Assembly (NCBI RefSeq): GCF_021117365.1
Contig: NZ_CP088262.1
Location: forward strand, 3,536,501-3,600,500
DNA from: Nocardioides sp. cx-173
Lineage (GTDB): Bacteria; Actinomycetota; Actinomycetes; Propionibacteriales; Nocardioidaceae
DNA length: 64,000 bases
Direction of reading: 5' to 3'
Under the pieces are notes generated by a model. It did no database searches. It had not been told where the DNA came from and saw only the letters and a list, made by a program, of their open reading frames with translations. The position numbers and the translations under genes are program-made. Shown here piece by piece: positions 37,856-47,908 of the stretch. How positions within the stretch are numbered: the first letter of the stretch is position 1; each line of letters begins with the position of its first letter.

Positions 37856-38733
37856 GCCCGCAGCATCTGGTCGAGGGCCCGGCGGACCCGGTCGGTGTCC
37901 TCTCGGTACTTCACGAGCGCGCCGAGCGTGCGGGCCGCGGACTCCAGGTCCAGCTCGGAGGCGCTCAGGTGGTGCAGAGCGCGGGCCCAGTCGAGGGTCT
38001 CGGCCACGCCGGGTGGCTTCTCCAGGTCGTGCCGGTCGCGCAGCTGCTGCACCACCGTCGCCACCTGGCGGGCCAGCGCGGCCGGCACCTCGGGTGCCCG
38101 CGAGCGCAGGATCTCGACCTCGCGGTCGAGCCCGGGGTGGTCGATCCAGTGGTAGAGGCAGCGCCGCTTCAGGGCGTCGTGCAGCTCCCGGGTGCGGTTG
38201 GAGGTGAGGACCACGACCGGCGGCGTCGCGGCCTTGACCGTGCCGAGCTCGGGGATGCTCACCTGGTAGGTCGACAGCACCTCCAGGAGGAACGCCTCGA
38301 ACTCGTCGTCGGCCCGGTCCACCTCGTCGACCAGCAGCACCGCCGGGCTCTGCTGCAGGGCGGCCAGCACCGGGCGCGCGAGGAGGAACCGCTCGTCGTA
38401 GAGGCTCTTCTCGGCCTCCTCGACGCCCTGCCCGGACGCGGCCCCGGCGGCCTCCAGGGCGCGCAGGTGCAGGATCTGGCGCGGGAAGTCCCAGTCGTAC
38501 AGGGCCTGGGTCGCATCGATGCCCTCGTAGCACTGCAGCCGCACCAGGGGCAGTCCGAGGCTCTCGGCGATCGCCTCGGCCAGGGCGGTCTTGCCGGTGC
38601 CGGGCTCGCCCTCGAGGAGCAGCGGTCGCTCCATGCGCAGCGCCAGGAACACCACGGTCGCCAGGGCGTCGTCGCACAGGTACCCGGTCCCGCCGAGCTG
38701 CGCGGCGAGAGCGGCGGCGGACGCGGGCTGCAT
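37852..38733 (-). CDS. coxD: MoxR-type AAA+ ATPase (CoxD-like)
   Basis: 293 residues. Walker A is LEGEPGTGKTALAEAIAE, Walker B is VLLVDEVDRADDEFEAFLLE, sensor 1 is VVLTSNRTREL and the sensor-2 region lies near the C-terminus. MoxR ATPases act as chaperones with VWA partners; here the partner is the overlapping coxE gene. An 80-bp gap separates it from the NTP-transferase gene upstream. Confidence 0.92.
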   Translation of the reverse strand: MQPASAAALAAQLGGTGYLCDDALATVVFLALRMERPLLLEGEPGTGKTALAEAIAESLGLPLVRLQCYEGIDATQALYDWDFPRQILHLRALEAAGAASGQGVEEAEKSLYDERFLLARPVLAALQQSPAVLLVDEVDRADDEFEAFLLEVLSTYQVSIPELGTVKAATPPVVVLTSNRTRELHDALKRRCLYHWIDHPGLDREVEILRSRAPEVPAALARQVATVVQQLRDRHDLEKPPGVAETLDWARALHHLSASELDLESAARTLGALVKYREDTDRVRRALDQMLRA

Positions 38734-38813
38734 TCCTCGAATCTATCCCGGTACGCGTTGGCCGCGGGTTGGCGACGCGGGTTGGCGACGGGTGTTGCTG
38801 ACGGGGGGGCAGG

Positions 38814-39365
38814 TCAGCGGGTGTCCACGTCGCGGCCGCTCGCCAGGTCGCCGCACTCGACCAGCACCGTGCCGGCGGCGGCGAGGTAGTCGCGGGCGCC
38901 GCGGTCGCCCACGGCGGTGGCGTCGACCCCGGCCCAGTGGTCGCGGCCCAGGAGCACCGGGTGGCCGGGCCGACCGCCGTACGCCGCCCGCGCGAGGACG
39001 CCGGTCCCCCCGCCCGCCGCAACCACGCGCCGTACGACCTCGGCGGTGACGTCGGGCAGGTCGACCAGCAGGACGACGGCCGCCTCGGCGTCGTCGGGGA
39101 GCGCGCCGAGCCCGGCCCGCAGCGAGGCCGCCATCCCCTCGGCCCAGTCCGCGGCGATCACCACGTCGACGCCGAGCCCGTCCAGGAGGCCGAGCGCCTC
39201 GTCGGCGGCGGCCCCGAGCACGACGGTCACCTCGTCGCAGCCGCCGGCGCGCAGCACCGCGACCGACCTGGCGAGCCAGGACTCCGCACCGTCATGGACG
39301 AGTGCCTTGGGCAGGCCCATCCGGCTGCCGCCACCGGCGGCGAGCAGCAGGCCCGCCAGGCTCAC
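38814..39365 (-). CDS. MobA-like nucleotidyltransferase
   Basis: 183 residues from GTG at 39365, overlapping the upstream stop (GTGA). The nucleotide-binding start is LAGLLLAAGGGSRMGLPKAL, followed by VVLLVDLPDVTAEVVRRV with the metal-binding Asp, and GRPGHPVLLGRDHW. Members of this family (MocA-type) add CMP to the molybdenum cofactor for hydroxylases, which suits its position before coxD-E-F. It is a stand-alone single domain. Confidence 0.85.
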   Translation of the reverse strand: MSLAGLLLAAGGGSRMGLPKALVHDGAESWLARSVAVLRAGGCDEVTVVLGAAADEALGLLDGLGVDVVIAADWAEGMAASLRAGLGALPDDAEAAVVLLVDLPDVTAEVVRRVVAAGGGTGVLARAAYGGRPGHPVLLGRDHWAGVDATAVGDRGARDYLAAAGTVLVECGDLASGRDVDTR

Positions 39366-40033
39366 CCCGGGAACGCCTCGACGTAGAGCGCCTCGAGGGC
39401 GGGGCTGAAGGGGCCGCTGAAGCCGCAGACCGCGACCTGGCCCCCGTTGGCGCTGACCAGGTAGCGGCGGCCCTCCTCGAACTGCACGGCCCCCACGAGC
39501 GCCGTCATCAGCTCCGGCGGCGAGCTCACCTCCACCAGCTCCGTCGGCTCCCCGGCGTAGAACCGGTCCGGCGCCAGCGTCACCACGTCGGCCGCGACCG
39601 ACTCGACGGTGGCCGAGAAGGCGACCTCCGCGGTGGCCAGCGTCTCGGCGTTCGGCGCCAGGCACTTCGCCGAGGTCGGCGGCGGCGCCGTGAGCTCGGT
39701 GACCGTGGGCGGCTGCGACGCCGGGGCGCTCGGCCCGGCCGAGGGCACGTTGTCGGACTCCGGGTCGTTGCCGAGCAGGGCGAAGACCCCGACCGCCGCG
39801 AGCAGCACCGCGGCCGCGGCCACCAGCCAGGTGAGGGGGCTGCGGTTGCGGGTGCCGGTCTCGCGGCTCTCCGGCAGCTCGTGCTGCTCGTGCTGCCCGT
39901 CGTCGGCGGGTTCGTCGAGGTCGGCGTTCATGGTGTCCTCCAGGAGTCGGGCCACCCAGGCGGGGTCCGCCGGGGGCAGGTCGGACGCCGGGTCGCCGGC
40001 CTGCAGCCGCTGTCGCAGCTCGTCGTCGTTCAC
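39362..40033 (-). CDS. probable membrane anti-sigma factor
   Basis: 223 residues from ATG at 40033, overlapping the sigma stop (ATGA). A cytoplasmic acidic N-terminus (MNDDELRQRLQAGDPASDLPPADPAW) is followed by one membrane helix (LTWLVAAAAVLLAAVGVFALLG), a Pro/Ser linker and an extracellular domain with two Cys (AKCLAP, VAVCGF). There is no zinc motif. Translational coupling to an ECF sigma gene and this topology suggest an anti-sigma factor, but I recognise no known family. Confidence 0.7.
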   Translation of the reverse strand: MNDDELRQRLQAGDPASDLPPADPAWVARLLEDTMNADLDEPADDGQHEQHELPESRETGTRNRSPLTWLVAAAAVLLAAVGVFALLGNDPESDNVPSAGPSAPASQPPTVTELTAPPPTSAKCLAPNAETLATAEVAFSATVESVAADVVTLAPDRFYAGEPTELVEVSSPPELMTALVGAVQFEEGRRYLVSANGGQVAVCGFSGPFSPALEALYVEAFPG

Positions 40034-40593
40034 GGGGTCCTCCCTTCCGTCGCCTCCTCATGTCCGGGAGCGGCTCCGCTCTTTCGCAGGATGCCCCGGA
40101 GCTTCTCGCGGACGCGGTGCAGCCGGATGCTGACCGCGTTGGGCGTCAGGTCGAGCACGGCGGCGATCTCGGCCGGCGTCAACTGCTCCCAGGCCCAGAG
40201 CCGGATCAGCTCGCCCTCCGTCGCGGTCAGCCCCGCGAGCGCCTGCTCCAGCCGCTGGTCACCGCTCCCCACGATCTCGTCGGGCCCGGGCTGCGTCTGC
40301 GCGGGACGGTCCAGCGTCGCCACCCGCCCGGCCACGCGGACCTGCCGGCGCGCGGAGCGCTCCGCGTTGGCGAGGCAGTGGCGCGCCACGCCGTACGCCC
40401 ACGGCAGGGCGGCGTCCTGCGGCACGTCGTCGAGGCGCCGCCAGCACACGAGCAGGGTCTCGGCCAGCACGTCGTCGGCGGTCGCGTGGTCGGTACGGCG
40501 GGCCAGGAACCGCCGCAACGGCTCGATCAGTCCGGGCGCCAGCGCCTCGAACCGGGCGCGGCGCTCGGCGGCGCGGGGGTCGTCGTCGGCCAC
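40030..40593 (-). CDS. ECF RNA polymerase sigma factor
   Basis: 187 residues from GTG at 40593. Region 2 (LIEPLRRFLARRTDHATADDVLAETLLVCWRRLDDVPQDAALPWAYGVARHCLAN) and region 4 (GLTATEGELIRLWAWEQLTPAEIAAVLDLTPNAVSIRLHRVREKL) are both present. It heads a coupled set with the probable anti-sigma and the MobA-like gene, upstream of the cox maturation genes. Whether it drives the cox cluster is unknown. It is divergent from the Ser/Thr kinase across 126 bp. Confidence 0.9.
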   Translation of the reverse strand: MADDDPRAAERRARFEALAPGLIEPLRRFLARRTDHATADDVLAETLLVCWRRLDDVPQDAALPWAYGVARHCLANAERSARRQVRVAGRVATLDRPAQTQPGPDEIVGSGDQRLEQALAGLTATEGELIRLWAWEQLTPAEIAAVLDLTPNAVSIRLHRVREKLRGILRKSGAAPGHEEATEGRTP

Positions 40594-40719
40594 ACCCCCA
40601 GCCTCACACACGCCGCCCCCGCGTAAACCCGCACGTCCCCCAGCGACCCCGCCGGGTTTCGAACACCCTCCCAGCGGATAGGTTCCCCTCGCCGGACCGC
40701 CCGCGACGGAGGAGACACG

Positions 40720-42528
40720 ATGGCCCGCTTCCCCTCGGTGGGCGAGCAGTTCGGCGACTACCGCATCACGGGCACGCTCGGCCGCGGCGGCATGGGCGTG
40801 GTGTTCGCCGCCGAGCAGCGCGGCCTCGCGCGCACCGTGGCCCTCAAGGTGCTGGCCCCCGAGCTCGCGGAGCAGCCGGACTACCGGCGGCGATTCGCCC
40901 ACGAGGCGTCCGTGCTGGCCCGCCTCGACTCGCCGCACATCATCCAGGTCTACGACCACGGCGAGCAGGACGGCTGCCTCTACATCGCCACCCAGTACGT
41001 CGCCGGCGGCGACCTCAGCGAGGCCATGCGTCGCCACGGGGCGGTCCCGACCGCCCCGGCCGCCCACATCGCCGCGCAGGTCGCCTGGGCGCTGGCCGAC
41101 GCGCACGCGGCCGGGATCGTGCACCGCGACCTCAAGCCCAGCAACGTCCTGCTGCGCAACGTCGACGGCGCCGACGTCTTCGCCTATCTCTGTGACTTCG
41201 GCATCGCCCAGGACCGCAGCCCGGGTCTCACCGCACCGGGCGCGGTCGCCGGCACCTTCGCCTACCTCGCCCCCGAGCGTCTGCGCGGCGAGCCGGCCAC
41301 GCCGAGCGCCGACCTCTACGCCCTGGGCTGCGTGCTGTGGACCGCGCTGACCAACTCCACGCCGTACGCCGGCAGCGACGTGCAGATCGGCATGAGCCAC
41401 CTCAGCGACCCGGTGCCGCAGCTGGCGCCGACCTCGCCGGTCGCCCGGGCCGTCAACGACGTGCTGCGCCAGGCCATGGCCAAGGAGCCGGCCCAGCGCT
41501 ACCCCTCGGCCAACGCGATGCGCACCGGCCTGCAGGAGCTGGCGCGGCTCGCGCAGACGACCCCGCACCCGCCACTGGTCCCCGACCGGGCGACCTCCCC
41601 CGGCCCCCCGCCGCCTGCGCCGCCGCGGTCTCAGCCCTCGCACCCCTCCCAGCCCTCGGCGCCGCGACCGGCGTACCCCGCTCAGCCGTCGCACCCGTCG
41701 CACCCGTCGCATCCGGCCGCTCCGACGATGCTGCCGTTCCGGCCGCCGCCGCCGCCCGCACCGAAGCGGCACCGCACCGCGCTGGTCGTGGGTGCCGTCG
41801 TCGCCGCGGTGGCCCTCATCGCGGGGACCGTCGCCGCGGTCGCCACTCGCGGCCCGGGTGACGACCCGAGCACGACCTCGACCTCCTCCTCCGAGCCCAC
41901 GGCCTCGGACCCCACGACCGAGCCGACCGAGCCGACCGAGCCGACCGAGGCGATGTCACCGTCGGTCACGGCGCCGACCTACAGCCCCACGCCGCCGGCG
42001 CCGCCGCCGACGAGCACGGGACCCACGCCGACGTACCCCGCCGTGCCGCCCGCCACCGGGATCAAGCTGCAGGTCGGCAAGGCGGAGATGCGCGCGCCGG
42101 CCGGCTGGGGCCGGGTCACCCAGACCAACATCCCCAACGGCGTCGGGTCGCGCGACTACTCCGACTACGAGGGCTACTACTCCTCGGTCTTCCTCGAGCG
42201 CACGGAGCCGGTCTTCCCGCTGGAGTCGCTCACCCTGCTCGAGATCGTCGCCATGGCCGCCGTGGAGTCCCTGGCCGAGAAGAACGCCGACATCGAGCTC
42301 GTGGCCAAGGACGAGCTCCCGGCCGGCTGGCTCGACGGCGCCCAGGCCGCTCGGGTGCGCGGGGTCTACAAGAACACCGGGACCGGGCTCTACTTCGCCG
42401 AGGAGTCGTGGTTCGTGCAGAAGGGCAAGTTCCTCTACCGGCTGACCTTCCAGCACAGCCGCGCCGACAGCCTCGACGAGCGGCGCGCCGACATCGACCC
42501 GGTGGTCGTGTCCTTCCGCTGGCGCTAG
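40720..42528 (+). CDS. PknB-type transmembrane Ser/Thr protein kinase
   Basis: 602 residues. The kinase domain is at about residues 12-275: glycine loop TLGRGGMGVVFAAE, Lys43 in VALKVL, HRDLKPSNVLL with Asp137, DFGIA at 159-163, and the APE-type APERLRG. A Pro-rich juxtamembrane linker and one membrane helix (TALVVGAVVAAVALIAGTVAAV, about residues 353-374) follow. Outside the membrane there is a Thr/Pro repeat linker (TEPTEPTEPTEA) and a folded sensor of about 150 residues that I do not recognise (no PASTA repeats). It ends 51 bases before a strong hairpin terminator. Confidence 0.93.
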   Translation: MARFPSVGEQFGDYRITGTLGRGGMGVVFAAEQRGLARTVALKVLAPELAEQPDYRRRFAHEASVLARLDSPHIIQVYDHGEQDGCLYIATQYVAGGDLSEAMRRHGAVPTAPAAHIAAQVAWALADAHAAGIVHRDLKPSNVLLRNVDGADVFAYLCDFGIAQDRSPGLTAPGAVAGTFAYLAPERLRGEPATPSADLYALGCVLWTALTNSTPYAGSDVQIGMSHLSDPVPQLAPTSPVARAVNDVLRQAMAKEPAQRYPSANAMRTGLQELARLAQTTPHPPLVPDRATSPGPPPPAPPRSQPSHPSQPSAPRPAYPAQPSHPSHPSHPAAPTMLPFRPPPPPAPKRHRTALVVGAVVAAVALIAGTVAAVATRGPGDDPSTTSTSSSEPTASDPTTEPTEPTEPTEAMSPSVTAPTYSPTPPAPPPTSTGPTPTYPAVPPATGIKLQVGKAEMRAPAGWGRVTQTNIPNGVGSRDYSDYEGYYSSVFLERTEPVFPLESLTLLEIVAMAAVESLAEKNADIELVAKDELPAGWLDGAQAARVRGVYKNTGTGLYFAEESWFVQKGKFLYRLTFQHSRADSLDERRADIDPVVVSFRWR

Positions 42529-42579
42529 GTGTACTCGGCTGGGCGCCGGCGGCGCCCTCGTCGGTCGAGCGGAGAAGGG

Positions 42580-42612
42580 GAAAGGCCCCCGGTCTGTGAC
42601 CGGGGGCCTTTC
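42580..42612 (+). terminator. strong hairpin terminator after the kinase gene
   Basis: GAAAGGCCCCCGGT and ACCGGGGGCCTTTC are perfect 14-base arms around CTGTG. The A-rich 5' and T-rich 3' ends make it usable in both directions, fitting the convergent groEL. Confidence 0.85.
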
Positions 42613-42638
42613 GGTGGTGCTGTGCTGCAGAGCTGGCT

Positions 42639-42702
42639 GGGTTTCGAGACGCGTCGCGCTTCCCCTCGCTTCGCTCGGGTGAGCGCCGACGCTCCTCAAC
42701 CT
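42639..42702. repeat. intergenic repeat of the GGTTTCGAGAC...TCCTCAACC family
   Basis: GGTTTCGAGACGCG at the left and CGACGCTCCTCAACC at the right flank a region of CGCTTCCCCTCGCTTCGCTCGGG. This resembles the repeats at 948-1586, 12528-12595 and 62846-62878. It lies between convergent gene ends. Confidence 0.8.
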
Positions 42703-42714
42703 GCCGGCCTGATC

Positions 42715-42743
42715 GCGTCCCTGCGGCTTCGCCGCGGGGACGC
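42715..42743 (-). terminator. hairpin after groEL
   Basis: GCGTCCC.GCGGC and GCCGC..GGGACGC form a stem around TTC, six bases past the groEL stop. There is no U-tract. Confidence 0.6.
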
Positions 42744-42749
42744 GGGCCG

Positions 42750-44486
<1,737 letters not shown>

Positions 44487-44509
44487 TCAGCTCCCCGGTC
44501 CGGGGAAAA

Positions 44510-44536
44510 TTGTCACTCTCATGAGGAGAGTGCCAA
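44510..44536 (-). promoter_or_regulatory. CIRCE operator (proximal)
   Basis: On the minus strand: TTGGCACTC-N9-GAGTGACAA, three mismatches from TTAGCACTC-N9-GAGTGCTAA. It is the HrcA repressor site nearer the groEL start. Confidence 0.75.
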
Positions 44537-44541
44537 CCTCA

Positions 44542-44571
44542 TGTTTAGCACTCGGGCAAGGCGAGTGCAAA
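44542..44571 (-). promoter_or_regulatory. groEL: groEL promoter overlapped by CIRCE operator (distal)
   Basis: The minus strand reads TTTGCACTC-N9-GAGTGCTAA (44571-44545), close to the perfect HrcA operator. Within it, -35 TTGCAC (44570-44565) and -10 TAAACA (44547-44542) are exactly 17 bases apart, so HrcA binding would block RNA polymerase directly. Confidence 0.8.
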
Positions 44572-44605
44572 CAACTGAGCGCTCGAGTCGACACCGCATC
44601 GCCCC

Positions 44606-45082
44606 TCAGCCACAGCCCCCGGAGGTCGCCTCGACCGTGGCCAGCCGGAGGTCCGGCGCGTCCTGGTCGAGCAGCTCGAGGCTGACCTCGAGACACGCCC
44701 GCTCCGGCGCGTCCTGCCCCGCGCGCACCTCGATCACGTAGGCGGCGTTCTGCTCGTCCGCGACCTGGAGGTCGCCGCGCTCGCTGATGACGTCCCGCCC
44801 GAGGTCGGCGGCCATCAGACTCGCCACCTCCTCACCGTTGACCGGGCCGAGCGAGCCGGAGAGGTCCGCGGCGGCCTCTCGAGCGGCCTCGTCGAGCTCC
44901 TCCTGCGAGACCCGGCTCCGGTCGAGGGTCAGCGAGACGGCGTACAGGGCCATCACCAGGGCCGGCACCAGCGTCAGCGCGAGCATGGCCCGCGAGGTGG
45001 ACGGCCGGGGGGCGTACTGGAGCGCAACCGGAAACGCCAGGGTCAGGGCAAGCACCCAGGGCACCCACAGCGGCAGGTTCAT
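44606..45082 (-). CDS. membrane protein of unknown function
   Basis: 158 residues from ATG at 45082 with GGAG 6-9 bases upstream. Two N-terminal hydrophobic segments ([19 protein letters not shown] and [22 protein letters not shown]) are followed by an acidic, helical domain ([17 protein letters not shown]) and a beta-rich end with two Cys ([19 protein letters not shown]). No family is recognised. It is divergent from the 45179 gene (96 bp gap), which is also unrecognised. Confidence 0.7.
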   Translation of the reverse strand: MNLPLWVPWVLALTLAFPVALQYAPRPSTSRAMLALTLVPALVMALYAVSLTLDRSRVSQEELDEAAREAAADLSGSLGPVNGEEVASLMAADLGRDVISERGDLQVADEQNAAYVIEVRAGQDAPERACLEVSLELLDQDAPDLRLATVEATSGGCG

Positions 45083-45178
45083 GACCGCTCCTTTCCCCGG
45101 CCGCGAGGCTCGGAAACGGAGTTTTGCCCGGAGGACGGCGGGGTAGGCGTCGTTGAACATCCACAAGTGGGGAAGACC

Positions 45179-46588
45179 ATGTCGAACTACTACGAGCTGG
45201 AGTCGCTGATCGGGAAGATCAAGCGGGCCGCCATCGACGTCTACATGACCGACCAGGCCAACTTCTACGAGATCGACGGCGATCGCTACCGCTACCGCGG
45301 GTCGGGGCGCGGGGCGCCGCAGTACTGCACCCGTCCCGGCGAGGACGGGGAGGGCGGTGGCGACGTCTCGATGGGTGGCGGCATGCCGGACTTCCTGGTC
45401 AACCACCTCGACGCCGACTTCCGCGCCGCCTTCGGCAACATCCGAGGCCAGGTGGACGCCATCTTCACCAGCCTGAAGGACGTGCCCTCCGGTGCCAGCC
45501 TCATGTTCGAGGAGAGCCGGTCGATGGACGCCGCGGAGAAGCTGACCCCGAAAGGCGCGACCACGTCGCTCCCGGCCGGCGGTGGCTCCTCGCTGAACCT
45601 GAACAACGCGGCGCTGTCACAGCGGGTCAACGCCGTCCACGGCTACAGCTACCGACTGTCCTCGCGGACCATCAACGCCTTCCGGGTGGCCTATGCCGAC
45701 CGCCTCGGTGCGATCCTCGACGCTCAGGCCGCGCTGGCGGCGACCATGGGCATGGCGGCGGCGGGCCAGACCGCGGTGTTCACCAAGCTGCGCGAGGACA
45801 TCGCGACGTTCGCGGCCAACGCGCTCGCCTCGCTCAACGCGCTGGCCGGCGTGCAGTCGGCCGGCCAGGGCCCCGGCGGCGGTCACTTCGCCGTGGGCGG
45901 CGCGTTGCTCACCATCGCCTCGCTGAGCGGGGGGCCGGGTACCGCCGCCTTGGCGGCCTTGGGCGCCGTGGGCGGTCTGATCGCCGACCTGTGGCCCGAC
46001 GCGCCGGCGAAGAAGGAGCTCGAGTTCAAGGGGTCGAACCTCGAGTCGATGATGCAGTCCATCGCCGACGCCAAGACCACGCTGCTCAGGACGCCGGTCG
46101 AGGACGAGACCGCCATCAGGCAGGCCCTGACCAACGCCTCCGCGGCAATCCGCCAGTCGCCCGCCTCGTTCGACATCAGCCGGCCGGAGTACCCCCGTGG
46201 CGGTGGCGAGGACGTCGGCGGCCCAGGGACGATCCAGCATAACCGCAACGACATGCAGCAGCTGGCCGCCACCTGCCAGCTCGTCTCCGACGACGTCGAC
46301 GGGGCCCGCCTCCTGGTGGCCGGCGCTGACGGCGGCCGTGGCGAGTGGCGCCGTCCCGAGGGGATCGGGATCGGGCCGAACGGCCCCTACGACGCCTTCC
46401 GCGATCTCGGCAGCGACCTGGTCGCCCTCACCCGCAACACGGCCGCAGAGCTGGCGGAGGCGGCCACCAAGCTGATCGCGGCCTCGCTGGACTTGGACGC
46501 GACCGACGCCGACGTCGCCCAGGCCCTGGCCCGCGAGATCAGGGAGGTCAAGCAGGCCGAGGCGGCCGGCGACCTGCTCTTCGAGTGA
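45179..46588 (+). CDS. large hypothetical protein, unrecognised
   Basis: 469 residues from ATG at 45179, preceded by GGGGAAG. The N-terminus is helical and aromatic (MSNYYELESLIGKIKRAAIDVYMTDQ...). A second helical part has LSQRVNAVHGYSYRLSSRTINAFRVAYADRLGAIL. A glycine/alanine-rich hydrophobic stretch follows (GGALLTIASLSGGPGTAALAALGAVGGLIADLW). The C-terminal half is again long helices (AAELAEAATKLIAASL). There is no signal peptide. The all-helical layout with a central Gly-rich segment recalls type VII secretion substrates or pore-forming toxins, but no WxG or YxxxD motif is certain. I leave the function open. Confidence 0.7.
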   Translation: MSNYYELESLIGKIKRAAIDVYMTDQANFYEIDGDRYRYRGSGRGAPQYCTRPGEDGEGGGDVSMGGGMPDFLVNHLDADFRAAFGNIRGQVDAIFTSLKDVPSGASLMFEESRSMDAAEKLTPKGATTSLPAGGGSSLNLNNAALSQRVNAVHGYSYRLSSRTINAFRVAYADRLGAILDAQAALAATMGMAAAGQTAVFTKLREDIATFAANALASLNALAGVQSAGQGPGGGHFAVGGALLTIASLSGGPGTAALAALGAVGGLIADLWPDAPAKKELEFKGSNLESMMQSIADAKTTLLRTPVEDETAIRQALTNASAAIRQSPASFDISRPEYPRGGGEDVGGPGTIQHNRNDMQQLAATCQLVSDDVDGARLLVAGADGGRGEWRRPEGIGIGPNGPYDAFRDLGSDLVALTRNTAAELAEAATKLIAASLDLDATDADVAQALAREIREVKQAEAAGDLLFE

Positions 46589-46609
46589 GCCTGCCGCTGG
46601 AGGACGGCG

Positions 46610-47452
46610 CTAGAGCCGGGCCGCGACCGCGTCGGCGAAGAGGCCGCCATTGGCGGGCCGGACGTCCAGGTAGAGGCCCGGCTCGGTCACCTCGATCTCG
46701 CTGACCATCAGCCGGCCCTCGTGGCGCAGCAGGTCGATGCGGGCGTAGACGAGCTCGCGATCGAGGATCTTGGCCGCGGCACCGACGGCGTCAAGGGCGA
46801 TCCGCGTGGCCTCTTCGGACAGCGGGGTGTCGTGGCTGCTGCCGCCGTACTCCTCGTGCACCCGGACGTCCCCCTCCCCTGCGACCTTGCGCACCTGGGC
46901 GACCGGGCGCCCGTCGATCACGAACACCGACACCTCCCCCTCCTCGCGCACCGAGGGCACCAGCGGCTGGACGACCCAGGCGCCGGGGTCCGACGGTGGC
47001 GACCACGCGTCCAGGTCGTCGACCACCACCAGGCCGCGCCCACCGGCGCCGACCCGCGGCTTCACGACCGCCGGCCGGACCCGCGCCACCGCCGCGCGCA
47101 GGTCCTGCACGGTCGACGGCACCTCCGTGGGCACGACCGGCACCCGGCCGTCCCGGGCGAGGTCGAGGAGGTAGGCCTTGTCGGTGTTCCAACCGAAGAC
47201 GTCGACGCCGTGGAGCATCCTCGGACCGACCGCCTCGGCCCAGGCCAGGAAGTCGGCCAGGCGGTGCTCGTAGTCCCAGGTCGACCGCACGGCGACGAGC
47301 GCGGCCTCGGCCCAGTCCACGGCCGGGTCGTCCCAGACGGCCCAGCGGCTGCGGATGCCGCGCTCCGCGAACGCCGCGTCGAGCGCGGCGTGCCCGGGCT
47401 CGCCCTCGGCGTGCGCGCGGTCGGTGGCCAGCAGGACGAGCGGGGCGGTCAT
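46610..47452 (-). CDS. ATP-grasp domain protein (RimK/glutathione synthetase-like)
   Basis: 280 residues. An N-terminal pre-ATP-grasp part (LVLLATDRAHAEGEPGHAAL...RSTWDYEHRLADFLAW) leads into the ATP-grasp fold: VVKPRVGAGGRGLVVV, WVVQPLVPSVREEGEVSVFVIDG, and YARIDLLRHEGRLMVSEIEVTEPGLYLDV with the metal-binding Asp and Glu residues. Such enzymes join a carboxylate to an amine or thiol with ATP. The substrate pair is unknown. It is divergent from the DGPF operon (90 bp). Confidence 0.82.
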   Translation of the reverse strand: MTAPLVLLATDRAHAEGEPGHAALDAAFAERGIRSRWAVWDDPAVDWAEAALVAVRSTWDYEHRLADFLAWAEAVGPRMLHGVDVFGWNTDKAYLLDLARDGRVPVVPTEVPSTVQDLRAAVARVRPAVVKPRVGAGGRGLVVVDDLDAWSPPSDPGAWVVQPLVPSVREEGEVSVFVIDGRPVAQVRKVAGEGDVRVHEEYGGSSHDTPLSEEATRIALDAVGAAAKILDRELVYARIDLLRHEGRLMVSEIEVTEPGLYLDVRPANGGLFADAVAARL

Positions 47453-47542
47453 GCGGAAAAGACTGTCATCCCTGTCGATCGCGGCGTGCCTCGCCCGTCA
47501 TCGAGGTGTCAGAATCCGACAGCGACGAAGTGAGAGGTCCCC

Positions 47543-47908
47543 ATGACCGAGAGCAGCACCACGTACGTCATCCTCCTGCCGGGCGACGAGTCCGCCTGGG
47601 AGGCGGCGTCCGAAGAGGAGAAACAGGCGGTCTACGCCGTGCACCAGGAGTTCTCGGAGGCCCTGGAGGCGCGCGGTCACACGATCACCGGCGGCCTCGA
47701 GCTCGGCCCCTCGCGGGAAGCGCGCACCCTGCGGACCGCCGCGGACGGCTCGATGACGGTCACCGACGGCCCCTACGCCGAGGCGGCCGAGCAGCTGACG
47801 GGCTTCTACGTCGTGGAGTCCTCCAACCTCGACGACCTGGTCGAGGTGTGCCGGATCCTGGGCCGCAGCGAGGGCGCCATCGAGATCCGCGCGAAGGCGG
47901 CGTCATGA
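47543..47908 (+). CDS. YciI-like (DGPF) family protein
   Basis: 121 residues from ATG at 47543. It has the DGPF-family signature TVTDGPYAEAAEQLTGFYVVE and an EIRAKAA end, within an alpha/beta ferredoxin-like fold. Such proteins are typically encoded next to ECF42-type sigma factors; two copies precede one here. The function is unknown. The stop overlaps the next ATG by 4 bases. Confidence 0.88.
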   Translation: MTESSTTYVILLPGDESAWEAASEEEKQAVYAVHQEFSEALEARGHTITGGLELGPSREARTLRTAADGSMTVTDGPYAEAAEQLTGFYVVESSNLDDLVEVCRILGRSEGAIEIRAKAAS

